DNA of 64,000 nt from Linum tenue (Eukaryota; Streptophyta; Magnoliopsida; Malpighiales; Linaceae), in NCBI GenBank assembly GCA_946122785.1, contig CAMGYJ010000006.1, positions 37,220,066 to 37,284,065 on the forward strand, written 5' to 3'. Position 1 is the stretch's first letter; every line of letters starts with the position of its first letter. A program made the translations under genes and the position numbers. This document shows, one piece after another, positions 45,885-56,720 of the stretch. Under the pieces are notes generated by a model, which worked only from the letters and a program-made list of their open reading frames with translations, was not told the DNA's origin and ran no database searches.

Positions 45885-45920
45885 ACCGCCCCTGAAGGGG
45901 CGGTCCGAGTGCTATATAAA
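45885..45920 (+). promoter_or_regulatory. GC palindrome and TATA box upstream of the PMD gene
   Basis: ACCGCCCC (45885-45892) pairs with GGGGCGGT (45897-45904), loop TGAA. TATATAAA follows at 45913-45920, 210 bp before the PMD start codon. The flanking region (atagcac, aaattagcacc, ccaaatttacaaaaccgcc) looks like a MULE terminal repeat, but the partner repeat was not found. Confidence 0.55.
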
Positions 45921-46129
45921 CCAACTCCCCCTCCCCATTTTTCCCGCACCACAACCCATTCTTCCCTCTCTCTATAAAATTATCTCTCTATCCATCCCCT
46001 CCCCCCCCCCCAAAAAAACCTAGGAAATAGAGTTATGTTGGTTGCGGCTAAGTCTGATCTGCCATCAGAAAACATTTCTTCGGTTTTTCCTTCAAAACCC
46101 GTCGAATCTATGTTCGACTTATTAAGAAA

Positions 46130-48140
46130 ATGGATGATTGGTGCCAAGACGAGGGTATTTACCATGATGACTATCAAGCGGTACGTACTCATTTTACCAA
46201 ATTTTTATTGTTATAAATTTTTAAATTAATCTATATACTAACTAATTAGGCATGTTTTTATTCTCTCGTAGGTTGGGGACGACGTCGATATATACAACCA
46301 ACGATATTATGTTGAGCAAGGACCGATTGATCCAAGCGTGTTGCACGGCCAACCTAACCATCGTTCAAGAGATGTTTGGAACGATCACCAGGTACATACA
46401 TGGATCAGTCTCTAGTCATTTTTTTATTTGGTTTATGTACCTAGTCGTTTTAAATTAAACTTGATAATTTTTAATCGTATTGATTATTTTTAATGGTTTG
46501 CTCTAATATAATGCGCCATTTACTTAGACTCTTTATAAAGATGCATGCCTAAGAAAATGAGGTTTTAAATGATTATCAGGATCCTCCCATTTTCTGGAAA
46601 AATTGGGTTTTAAGCGATCCTCAAATCCCCCTTTTTCTGTCAAAAAAGTTGCGTTTCTAAGAAAATGTATACCTCTTCTAAGAGTCTAACGAGTGTTGCA
46701 TTGTATTCGATTAAATTATTGAAAAAAACACATACGATTTACCCAATAATGTCATGGATTTATGTGTATGTTTTCAAATATTTATTTAAACTGTTTGTTA
46801 TAAAAGATTACTGTTTGTTATAATAGATTATTATTTATTATTGTTTATTTAAACTTTTTATTATTGTTTTCAATGTGCATTGTCATTCGATTAAATTATT
46901 GTTTATTTAAACTATTTGTTATATTAGATTTATAATTTTTTATTATAGTATACTTATGGGGAAAGTTAAATTTTTCACTAGGATTCATACCATGTAATCC
47001 GCTATAGGGGTACGACCAATGTGCTCGCATATAACAACGTCATCTTGCCCTTTCTCAAAAGGGCAAGGCTGGAGTCGATTTAGGCACTTCTTGGGATAAT
47101 GATCAACTGTCAACTCATCACCACATTGGTGGAGAGATGGCGAAAGCAGACACATTGCTTCAATTTCCGCGAATGAGAGTGCATCATCATAGTAAAGGAT
47201 ATCGTCACCCTAACCCATATGCCCATCGACGACAATGTGGTATGTGTGAATGATGGTGCACCACCGGATGCTGGCGAGATGACCGGTTGGCAGCATTTGA
47301 TCCATAGCGTTTTGGGCCTCCGAGTGCCAGTCAAGGGAAGCATTGATACACAGGATCGCAACGCACCGTTGAGGAAGCGGCAAGTATCAATCCCTTAGTT
47401 GACTAAGGAGATCAGGAACCAACACAACCTAGCAAAAGGTGGGATCCCCCTAACCGAGGAAAGTTCAGAGGTGGAAAAGGAAATATATGCTCGTGCCTAT
47501 CTCATAGGCATGATCGGAGGAGTATTCTTCCCCAAGAAATCCAACAGTTTAATTAGTTGTGGGTGGCTGAAGATCCTCCTTGGTGATTGGGATGCGATGG
47601 GGAATTTGAACTGGGCATCTGCTTGTCTAGCTCATATCTACCACCATTTGTGTAATTCATCTCTCAAATCCGTGAAGGAGGTTGGCGGGGCGATGTTCAT
47701 TGTCCAATTTTGGGCATGGCAACATCTGCCATGGATTGCACCGGTCAAACGTCCCTACAAGGATTGGGGTCCCAATTATACCCTAAGACTAGAAGCTTAC
47801 GGTTTTAGGTAAACTACTCATACCCACTCGTGCTTTCCATAACCCATCAGTTAGTTATTTGGTTATAATATTTTATTATTGTCCTTATTAATAAGGTGGG
47901 TTGGAGCCTCAACATGCGATAACCTTTCCGAGACAAGTTGACAGAGTATCGTAGGAGGCTAAAGAGACTTTGGGAGGGAGAGGTAACTATAATAATTCGA
48001 ACTTCTTCACTTGTTATTAAAGACATGTATGTTACAACTGCGTTTAACTTTACTTGATCATTTCTTTTGTAGATCATATACGATCCTTACCCTGAGAACA
48101 TCGTTAACTAGCATTTGGATCAATTCCCTGGGTGGAAAGT
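46130..48140 (+). pseudogene. Plant mobile domain (PMD/MAIN-like) gene, degenerate
   Basis: Five exons are readable: 46130-46180 (ATG start, MDDWCQDEG), 46272-46391 (QGPIDPSVLHGQPNHRSRDVW), 46982-47808, 47896-47982 and from 48073. All introns begin GT and end AG, and frames join across the first two introns. Exon 3 shows the PMD signature: WRKQTHCFNF, PIDDNVV, then ARAYLIGMIGGVFFP and WASACLAHIYHHL with GGAMFIVQFWAWQHLP. In-frame stops lie at 47081, 47174, 47396 and 48109, and exon 4 has a frameshift. PMD proteins occur in plants as MAIN/MAIL1 and inside MULEs and Ty3 elements. Here it faces a MURA-like gene. Confidence 0.8.
46520..46696 (+). repeat. ~180-bp repeat, copy A (PMD intron 2)
   Basis: Bounded by tacttagactctttataaag and the inverted-like ctaagagtctaacgagtg. 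The same sequence lies in the MURA-like gene at 53252-53432. Both copies run in the sense direction of their gene. Imperfect inverted ends suggest a MITE. Confidence 0.8.
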
Positions 48141-48960
48141 TAATTATGCATGGATTAATTTGTTAGTTTGGTTGGTGGAAAGTGGAAGATTGTTGGTGGG
48201 CTAAAGGGATTCATTCACGTGGAAAGTGGAAAGCATGGCTCAAGTTATTTATTCATGGCATGATGGGGTTTGGACGTTGCATTGGAAGTGAGAGGAAGTC
48301 CGTTTTTCAATTGACGAGGGGATTAAGTTGGTGGCTTGCGTCCGCAACTGCTATGGAAATGCGGAGAGAAGCACAATTCCGACAAGGAAAAGGAACGCTG
48401 CAGCAGCGTGTTTTGCGAGTTATTTAGTAGTTTTATTATCTATTTAATTGGTATTACGTTTTCTAGTTAGTTTGTGATTTGTTTTTCTGTTCCTTTTAGG
48501 TTAGTTTTATTTTTTTTAGACCTTTATAAATAGAGGGTGTAAGACCTACGAATTTTGTATCCAAGATTTCAGATATCAATTACATTGACTGTTTACTCGA
48601 GTTTCTTTGTGAACGTTTTTGCTTAATCTCTCCGTTGAGGATTCAGGATAATTGAGTGGTCTCTTATCAACTAGAGAACGCGTCTAGTTGTGGCGAGCAT
48701 CGACTATATCGGTTGGCCTTATCCACGGGTTCGAGATTGTTTGGTTGGTTTAATATACCAATTGGCCCTTCTCACGAGTTCGGATCTATTTGATCGATTT
48801 CCGCGACTATCCTTTACTTTCGTGTCATTGTAGAAAGAAGAAAGCTCCAAAAGAGTTCGACGTTTCGCAATTCTGAATCCTCTTTACCCCCACTCGACCC
48901 GGTTCACGCCTCTGTCCTACCGGTGGGATGATTAACTTTCCTTCATACAGCGGCAGTAAG
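48120..48960 (+). repeat. Solo LTR related to the gag-only element
   Basis: 48430-48790 matches 60120-60440 block by block, including TATAAATA (48535-48542), gtggtctcttatcaactaga and acgcgtctagttgtgg. The part before 48430 is not shared and its origin is unclear. The LTR lies between the convergent PMD and MURA-like genes. Confidence 0.65.
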
Positions 48961-49339
48961 CTTCATCCACAATGCACGAAAACTCCTTCCATAGAATTTT
49001 TTGAGCAAATCGATGTTGAATAATGGACTCACGAAGTGACAGGGGGTATTTTCTCCCGTGTTTGATTATGACCATTGCATGGGAACAAGACCATCCTCTT
49101 CCCTTATACTTTTGGAAAGAGCACTCACCTTGTTTTGTCCGAAACTGACTTTCACTTCATGGCGATGACCCCCACGTCTACCATCCTCCCAGTGAACGGT
49201 CTTGATGCTAAACTCGTCGTCATCTCGATTCATAACGGTGACAGTTTGCCGACTGCTCTTCGGATTGTCTTTTTCCATGATTTTAGTGACTTCAATTCAC
49301 TACAAGAAAAAAGGTTTTCATCTACCATTTTTTTGGCGA

Positions 49340-50440
49340 CCATAAAAAAATAGTTGCTTATAACTATCTTTTGCCAACCTTTCTCATAATGGTTGCTGAT
49401 ACCCAACTCTAGCGCAACCAGTAGTAAAATGGTCGCCCATACATCAAAACTTCAACAACCATTTGCAAAATAGTTGGTGATACCTCACCCTTCACCAACC
49501 ATGTGATAAATGGTCGCCATAAAGCAAAACTTCGCCTACCATTTTTGAAATGGTTGGAGATACCCTACTCTTAAGCAACTAAGAAAGAATGAGTTGCTGA
49601 TGGACATAAACTTCAGCAACCGTTAGTTAAATGGTTGGTGATACGCCATAACTTAACCAACCATAGGGTAAATGGTTGCCGATAGACCAAAACTTCGGCA
49701 ACCATTTTCGAAATGGTTGGAGATACCCTACCCTTAAGCAACTAAGAATGAAAGAGTTGTCAATAGATGAAAACTTCAGCAATCATTGGTAAATTGGTTG
49801 GTGATAAACCATAACTTAACTAACTATGTGGTAAATGGTTGCCGGTAAACCAAAACTTTGGCAACCATTTGTGAAATTGTTGGAAATATCTTACCCTAAA
49901 GCAACTAAGACTGAAAGAGTTGCCAATAGACGCAAACTTCAGCAACCATTAATAAAATGGTTGGTGATCCATATCCTTAAGCAACCACCAGTTAAATGAT
50001 TGTCGATAGACTACAACTTCAACAACTTGTAAGAAATGGTTGGTGGTACTCTATTCTTAAGAAATCATGAATTAGTTGATTGTCGACATATTTAGTAAAA
50101 TATGTCACAGGTAAGCTATATATATAATAAAATAAGTATGAGTATTTTACTTCATATCTAAATTAATGGTACGTTTAATAGTACGTTAATAATTATAAAA
50201 TACATAATGACTTGCCAATAATACGGGTACATAAATTTTAAACCAATAAAATATATATAATCATATAAGCATATATTAAACATGGTATTTACTAATTAGG
50301 AGTGCAGACCTTGTAAATGGTTTATAATACGCAACTCTTCAGCAACCATCTATAATATGGTTGGTGATATGCAACTTTAAGCAACCACTTCCAAAATGGT
50401 TGGATAAAAGATTCTGAATCTTTAGTTGCATTTTTATTCA
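49340..50440. repeat. CACTA subterminal repeats with 163-bp period
   Basis: Short inverted motifs caaccatt and aatggttg alternate throughout, as in CACTA subterminal regions. A higher-order unit repeats at 49538, 49701 and 49864 (163 bp), each with cttaagcaactaagaa and gagttg. Fewer units occur on the right side (52540-52990). Confidence 0.8.
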
Positions 50441-50548
50441 CCTAAATTCGAATATTCTTGGGGCAAACGCCACTACGTTGTCGTTTCTCGTTGAAGGAAG
50501 TGTTAAAAAATTGAATCGCCATTGTTCTTCCCCATTTGGCCATTTCAG

Positions 50549-50990
50549 TTCCAAACCTAAATCCCTAAGTTTGCTTCTTCCCCTGTTCTCCGCACACCGC
50601 AGCCTTGAAGATTACCAATGTCCTCCTTGCTGGCGTCGTCTCCCTCCACGCTCCATGCCTCCCACACTCTCCAATTCCTCATTGCAAGCTTGCTGGCGCG
50701 GGAGAAAAAGAGGTCGCCTGTGACCAGCGTTTCATACCATCATCGCTCTTCGTCATCAGGCGTTCTTCGTGAGAGTTGTTCCAAAATCAAATCCCTAAGT
50801 TTGTTTCTTCCCCACTTCTCTGCAAACTGCAACCTTGAAGCTTAGCAGTGTCCTCCATGCCGATGATGTCTCTCTCCACGCTTCATGCCTCCCCCCACTC
50901 TCCAATTCGTCCACGCAAACTTGTTGTCTCGTGAGAAAAAGAGGCTGTCTGTGACCAGCGGTTCCTCCAATCTTCGCTCTTCATCATTCC
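50549..50990 (+). repeat. 230-bp duplication in the CACTA interior
   Basis: 50549-50760 and 50779-50990 are related, offset 230 bp. Both contain atccctaagtttg, ttcttcccc, tccacgct and gagaaaaagaggc. Base composition is GC-rich and exon-like; the frames (50478-50723, 50618-50845) are not shared between copies, so coding is doubtful. Confidence 0.75.
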
Positions 50991-50999
50991 GCATCATTG

Positions 51000-52540
51000 G
51001 TGAGGACTGAGGAGGTTTCCTCCAGTCGTGACTCCACCAGGTAATCCACCACTCCTCCTCTCTACTTGTCTTCTTTAATTCGTTTGTATGAGATGGTATT
51101 CAGGTGAGAATAGAACCCTAAAATTTTTAGGGAGTTCGATTATTTGTAGGTTGTAGTTGCTTTTGATAAAATCCTTACATATTGTTTCTTTTCCTATCTG
51201 TATGATTCCTACTGCATGTATGGTTTAAGATCTGAGTGAGACATATGGAGGTTCAATTTGAGTGATCGTCGTTTTATTATATGAAGTTTCGCTTCAGTGG
51301 ATCAATGGAGCTTATTTTTCTGATTGTTTAAGGAACTGAGGAAGAAAGTGAGCTGGGATTGATTGTTGTGTGGCTTAAGTACTCAAGAATTTTGAAGTTG
51401 TGCAGAAGAAGAAAGCATGCTCGAGATGTTTCTTCTTATGTTTTTGTTATCGGTTCCTTTAACTTCTTGTACTTTCTAATAGCCATGGTATTTTAGATGA
51501 TTCTTAAGTTGTTAGTCCTACTAAAGGGAAACTCAAGGTTGTGCTCTAAAGCAGGGCAGACTTTCCAAAATTTAGAATTGGCCTCAGCTAATCTAGCTTA
51601 GTGGCGGATATACTCCACAATAAGGGTTCTTCTGCTTTATGTTTAGCTCTCAATAATTTAAGTGCTTGTGAAATTGTATGCATGAATATAGTTGGTAGTT
51701 TTTGTCTCAGTGTGCTCGTCTCTAATTCAGGTTAGTGAGATGGATGGGGTTCTCTGTAAGAGAGACCCAACTATTACTAATGAGAACATACATTATAGGG
51801 AGGAAATTCAAAGGCTCCAAGAAGATAACAATTCTACTTTGCATAGATAAACCGGATTAAGTATTCTGAATTCATGGTACTTGTGTATAGAATGAGCACA
51901 AGAAAGGCAAAGGATAAAGAGGGGTACCACATGGCTACAACTATGAATTATAAGGTATAAGGTCTGGGTTTTTGCTCTCTTTTGGCTGTTGTAAATTTGA
52001 TGGAATGGGACGCTTTTAAATAGCTCTAGTATCTACCATAGACTTCTAACTCCTAAAGTTTGGTGTTGTGATATAGATGATTATGCCGGCAGGTGATAGA
52101 AGACCTTTGGTGGAATATTGAGAGCCTAGATCTTCCAATCGTCTCCGCACCCAAAGTTCCAACAACATGGATGTTCTACTTTCTAGTGATAGCGTGTCTT
52201 TAGTATTCCTTCTAAACTTGACCAGGATAACAAACGTTTCTCTTTCTTGTAACATGCAGATTGGAAGCATCTATGGGTTTTGATTGAGACTACTTGTTAT
52301 TAGTTATACTTATGTGTAAACTCAAAGTCATATTAGAATTGAGAATAATTATCTTATTTTGGATATATGTATTAGGCACATACCTTTTATTTTGTACTCC
52401 ATTTTAATTTTACTATGTATGCTGTAACGAATTGAGTTTAAATAGTATTATAATCATTTTTATAAATTAAATGAATCTAATCTTGGAAATTATATTATAA
52501 TCCCTTCAATTTCATTATGACATGGAGTGCTACCCTTTTG
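51000..52540 (+). other. Unassigned gene-like interior of the CACTA element
   Basis: ccaccag^gtaatcc at about 51041 could be a splice donor. Near 51735 a stretch after ttcag reads EMDGVLCKRDPTITNENIHY and continues with RLQEDNN, followed by stop. It may be captured host exons. I do not recognise the gene. Confidence 0.25.
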
Positions 52541-53251
52541 GCCACTATTAGGTAGCTAATGTAAATAATATTTAGCGACCATATAAATTAATATAGTTGC
52601 TGAAAGTGTTCTTATTGGCAACAGTTGGCCATGGTGGTCGTAACTCTTCACTTTTCACCAACCATGTTTCATAGTTGCCAAAGACACTTAGAGGCAACCA
52701 TTGTTGGGTGGTCGCCTATTGTAATGTTTCAACGACGATAGAGTATGGTTGCGGAAGATACTTCAGGCCACCATTTAAAAGGGTTGCCTATTTTAGGGTA
52801 TAAGCGACCATGTGATATGGTCGCGCAAAGATTTTTTTTGGAGACCATCAAGAATTATGGTTGCCATCATCTTTAGGCGACGGCCTTTTGCCGACCATGA
52901 TAGCGACCCCCAAATATGGTTGCTGCGAACCTTCTGCCACCATTCTTTCACTTTTTGCGACCATATTTTATGGTTGGTGAAACCCTAAATTCTTGTAGTG
53001 ATTGCATGGACCTTACCATGTGCCTCATCCATCCTTATCGTTGTGGCAATACCCCACCTGGTACCTCCATCCTTATGGAAAGTCCACATGGGTAGGTCAT
53101 GTTCATCTAGCCATTGCGCACCTTCATGACATAATTCACATATTTTCTGAATTTTCTCCTTCAATTTCTTCTCTTGGTAGGCAACAGCTGAGGAATATCA
53201 GAGAAAAGTCTTAATGTAAATTTCATTTCAATAATTAAAAGAAATAGAGAT

Positions 53252-53432
53252 ACACTCGTTAGACTCTTAGGAGAGGTATACATTCATTAGAGACACAATC
53301 CCTTTGACATAAAAGGGGGGATCCGAGGAACTCTTAATACCCGATTTTCCCAGAAAATGGGAGGATCATGATAATCGCTTAAAACTCCATTTCCTTAGGC
53401 ATGCATCTCTTTATAAAGAGTCTAAGTGAGTG
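53252..53432 (-). repeat. ~180-bp repeat, copy B (MURA-like intron)
   Basis: Minus-strand copy of 46520-46696, with actcttagga, gcatgcctaagg, gattatcatgatcctcccatt and agtctaacgagtg blocks. Slightly better preserved than copy A. Confidence 0.85.
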
Positions 53433-54205
53433 GTGCACCATAGAATAGAACACTTACAGGTCCACCATAGACTATCAGCAAGCTTCTTCCGCTTGAAATA
53501 ATGGTTCCAATTGCTCTTGAAGTGTTGTATGCACCACCTCTGTGACCACTTCCAGGCTGGATCCAACCCTAGGACGACAGCTCTTATCCCGACGTGGCGA
53601 TCAGAGATGATTGTCAGGTTGGTCCTCGTGGTGACTTGGAGGTGAATTTTTCAGAAGAACCATGCATAGCTTTCGGTATTCTCTCCTTCTACAAGGGCGA
53701 ATGCTAAGGGAAAGACATGTTTATTTGCATCCACTCCGCTAGCAATCAGGAGACAGCCCTTGTACTTGCCGGTAAGGAATCTTCCATCCACTTGCATCAT
53801 AAGTACACATAAGCCAAAACAATCGATAGATGGCTTGAATGACCAAAAAAGACGTTTAAAATGGCATTTTTATCAGATTCGGGGGCTGAATCTCTTCATC
53901 TTGGTAGCGGGGGAGAAAACAGTGTCAGGGTTAGACGCCTCTAATGCCAAAATCAATCTGGGAAGGAATGCATATGATTCTTCCCAGTAACGAAAGACGG
54001 CGGCCATGGCTTTCTTATTTCCTTGCCACGCCTTCTTAGAGTTGATAATATATCCATACCGACTATAAATGTCAGCGATGATGGCTTTAACCGTTAGGTC
54101 GGATTGTTTCTCAATCAGATGCTTGATAGCCGCGAAAACCACTCTGGATTTCAACTGTCGATGGCCTTGTGATGTTATGGATGAAACACATGTATGAGTG
54201 TTCAC

Positions 54206-54903
54206 CGCAAGGTATATGACCCAATGGACGACTCTCTTGCTGTTGATGGTGATGAGGTCATCAAAACCAAGTCCATTTCATCAAACGAAGGTCCAATTAC
54301 ACGTTTACAAGCCAAGAGGTTGAGAGAGGACTTTGCTGCTTTTTTTGATCAAAATTATGCTCCAATAGACGTGGTTCTACATCAAGGGAAGTCCATTACA
54401 TTGCTATAATTCATGGATTCGAAAGAAGGGAAATTGGGCTTCGAGAAACGGGAAGAATCGGCTGAGGAAGAGAAGGAGAGCCTTAAGTGTGAAAGGAATC
54501 AAAGGTGGGAACACATGGGAAGGCTAGCGGACATGAAGGCTAGATTCTAGGGGAGTTGTTGACCAAGTCTTTTCCTTGTCTTTTAAGGATTATGTTTTCC
54601 TTTTCATTATAGGATTTGTTTTTCATTTTAAGCTTTAGATTAGTTTTAGAGAGTCTATAAATAAGGGGTCCGAGTTCCTCATAGTAATCATCAAACAATT
54701 ATTCAATCAACTTCAAGTTTTTGAGTTCAACTACGAACGATAATTGTGCAAGCTTCTGTCGAGGGAATTCAGGAGTTTTCACGTGTCTCTTATCAACTAG
54801 AGAACGCGTCTAGCTGTGGCGAGTATCGACCTATATCAATTGCCCCTTTCCACGAGTTTTGCCCAAATGTATTTTCCTAGTTTCAAAGTAGTGGGATGTT
54901 TCA
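54206..54903 (+). repeat. CRM-like LTR end with coding start
   Basis: 54194-54409 is open and carries EGPITRLQAKRLREDFAAFF, the C-terminal GPxTRxxAK motif of Ty3 polyproteins. The rest resembles the 60120-60440 LTR: TATAAATA (54656-54663), gtctcttatcaactagagaa and gtggcgag (54779-54820). It ends GGATGTTTCA at 54903, next to AAAGT. Confidence 0.6.
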
Positions 54904-54908
54904 AAAGT

Positions 54909-56100
54909 TTACTTCGGCTGAGGCGGGATTGAGGAGCCATCAAGAAAGCCATCAAACTTGGAGGTGAAAATTGGTAATCTTGCCGGGATCCTCACCGAGA
55001 GACCAAGAGGAGCCCTACCCTCTCAAACTATTGTCAATCCCAAAAATCAAAATGCCAGTTGCAATGCTATTCTTTTGAGGAGTGGGAAGGTGACTCCGGA
55101 GGTTGTTCCTATGGAAGTGCCTGAAGAAGAGAAGACTCCTCCAACGGCCAATGATCAAGAATAAGTGGGAGATACAAAAGAAGAGCCTAAGAAGGCATTG
55201 TCGATGCCACCACAAGTGGCTGAGTACAAGCCTCCTCTTCCTTTCGCCACGAGGGTGCACAAGGACCGATTGGAGGCGGAATGCGGTGGATTCATGGAGA
55301 TGCTCAAGAAGCTCCGCATCACCATTCCGTTCTTGGAGGACATGGTGCACATGCCGAGGTATGCCAAATACCTCAAAGGGCTTCTTGCCAAGTAGCCAAA
55401 ATATGAAGACCTTGCCAATGTAACCTTAGTCGAGGAGTCCTCTGCCTTCATCTTCAACAAGTTGCCTAAAAAGCAACCGGATCCAGGTAGTTTTACTATA
55501 ACTCTTTTCATCGGAAATCATCATATAGAAAACTCCTTGGCGGACTTGGGAGCAAGCATTAATGTGATGCCTTACAAGCTTTTTAGGAAGTTGCATTTGG
55601 GTGAATTAAAGACCACTAGGCTTAGTATCACATTGGACGATCGCTCTGTCATTAGTCCTAGAGGTATTGTGGAGTACATCCAAGTGAGAGTTGGCAAATT
55701 CTATTATACGACGGATTTTGTTATCCTTGATATCAGTGAAGATGCGGATATGCCACTCATACTAGGGCGCCCCTTCCTTGCCGACGCCAAGGACTTAATC
55801 GATATTAATGAGGGAACTCTAGTTTTGAGAGATGGAGAGGAGCAACTCACTCTTTCAATTAATCCCAATGCTAAGAATGATGTTGTGAAGGAAATGGACT
55901 CGAGTGGTATGATTGGAAGCAGAGGTGAGCCTCTCTAGGCAAACCCCGCTAGTGGTTGTGTTCCATTTGATGATGAGGTGCAGGAAACCAAGGCGAGTAA
56001 TAAGCCCGAAGGAAAGAAGAAGAGAGAGTGGAGGGATAAGCTGAACCGTGCTTATTCCCGGCCAAAAGTTAAGGGTAAGGCGAAAGTGTCGGGCCAATAA
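54909..56100 (+). pseudogene. Athila gag end and aspartic protease (copy 1)
   Basis: One frame with stops at 55162, 55393, 55936 and 56098. It reads KIGNLAGILTERPRGALPSQ, LLRSGK, then PFLEDMVHMPRYAKYLK, the usual region before protease. Protease: SLADLGASINVMPYKL (55530-55577; DLGAS), then ISPRGIVEYIQV, DFVILDI and LILGRPFLA (55760-55786). A Lys-rich linker (KKKREWRDKLNRAYSR) ends the frame in place of RT. A 2-bp loss near 54950 disturbs the join to gag. The only defects in the protease part are nonsense changes. Confidence 0.85.
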
Positions 56101-56228
56101 GGCTACCCTATGGAGCTTAAGTTGGGAGGTGACAAACCTCGCCCCGAGACCGTGGTGGATCCACTCTTGGGGGCTTCATGCTCTCAAGCATAATAGATCC
56201 GCAACGTCGAGCTAGTGATGTTAAACTA

Positions 56229-56252
56229 GCGCTTGTTGGGAGGCAACCCAAC
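56229..56252 (+). other. Hinge stem motif
   Basis: GCGCTT is followed by GTTGGG (56235-56240), loop AGGCAA, and CCCAAC (56247-56252). The related motif in copy 2 lies at about 11769-11799 (minus), where the stem is weaker. Confidence 0.65.
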
Positions 56253-56359
56253 GACGATTTGTTTTCTTTTCGTTATTTTTTTCTTTTTGTGTTTGTGTGA
56301 AGAGTTCAAGCAATGGAATGGGTATCACCGTGTCGGGTCTGTGTATTAGAGTGTTTTGG

Positions 56360-56640
56360 GTTGCGTTGTGATTGACTTAGGGGCACAGTTGAATAGATCG
56401 AGTAAAATTTTAGGGAAATGCTTTGTCTTAGCGACCGTGATAAAAGGCTGGAGACCGTTAACGAGGGCGAATCTAGCAGTCTTTCAAACTCACCGCTTTA
56501 CACAAGTTCATGGTCTGGGAGTTATGTTCACGTTCTTAGCGAGCGTGAACTGGCCCCTCCGTCCGCGAACTGCGGGATCGACCTATAAAAAGGGTGTGAA
56601 CCCTCCATATCCCAAATCCCCTGAACATCGCCAGAAAACT
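56360..56640 (+). promoter_or_regulatory. U3-like internal promoter candidate
   Basis: Contains GTTCACG (56526-56532) pairing with CGTGAAC (56544-56550), further gaccgt repeats and TATAAAAA (56584-56591) followed by ggg, the same order as in the LTR U3 (63194-63429). It precedes the 56721 ATG and the env-like ORF. Inferred to drive a separate transcript. Confidence 0.5.
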
Positions 56641-56720
56641 GCGATTTTCTGCTGTTCTTTGTCGATTTCGGCGAATTCCAGCCACCCAAATCCAAAACCA
56701 AACACAAACACAGTCTTCTC

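Larger units (their letters stand above)
49298..53000. mobile_element. Non-autonomous CACTA element
   Basis: Starts CACTACAAGAAA and ends TTCTTGTAGTG, with a 3-bp ATT duplication (49295-49297 and 53001-53003). This is the CACTA (Spm/En) pattern. Subterminal repeats occupy 49340-50440 and 52540-52990. The interior is gene-like but contains no TNP1/TNP2 motif. It sits in the MURA-like gene. Confidence 0.9.
48965..54205 (-). pseudogene. MURA-like MULE transposase, split by a CACTA element
   Basis: Minus strand. 54205-53873 reads HRQLKSRVV, KAWQGNKKAM and WEESYAFLPR, the region before the catalytic domain. A frameshift follows, then QVDGRFLTGKYKGCLLIASG (first Asp; 53795-53736), PLAFALVEGENTESYAWFF and IISDRHVGI (second Asp). 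An intron (GT at about 53447 to AG at about 53190) contains repeat copy B. The next exon has WGIATT; the CACTA element interrupts it at 53000/49298. The end (49294-49066) is a Ser/Arg-rich tail. N-terminal exons are missing at 54205, so the gene is dead. Confidence 0.8.
42336..54903 (+). mobile_element. 12.6-kb nested insertion with AAAGT duplication
   Basis: AAAGT lies at 42331-42335 and 54904-54908, and Athila gag reads on across it (ATTK before, FTSAEAGLRSHQ after). The left terminus is a Tekay-type LTR start (TGTAACACTCC). The right terminus (GGATGTTTCA) belongs to sequence resembling a CRM-like LTR. Ends from different LTR families make a single founding insertion uncertain; it may be a composite. 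Confidence 0.65.

Noticed and set aside
48182..48427. 81-codon ORF as a host gene
   Set aside because: It lies within LTR-like sequence between two transposon genes, without recognisable motifs or introns.
55015..55511. Minus-strand ORFs over the protease region
   Set aside because: They are antisense shadows of the Athila gag-protease frame, which carries recognisable motifs.
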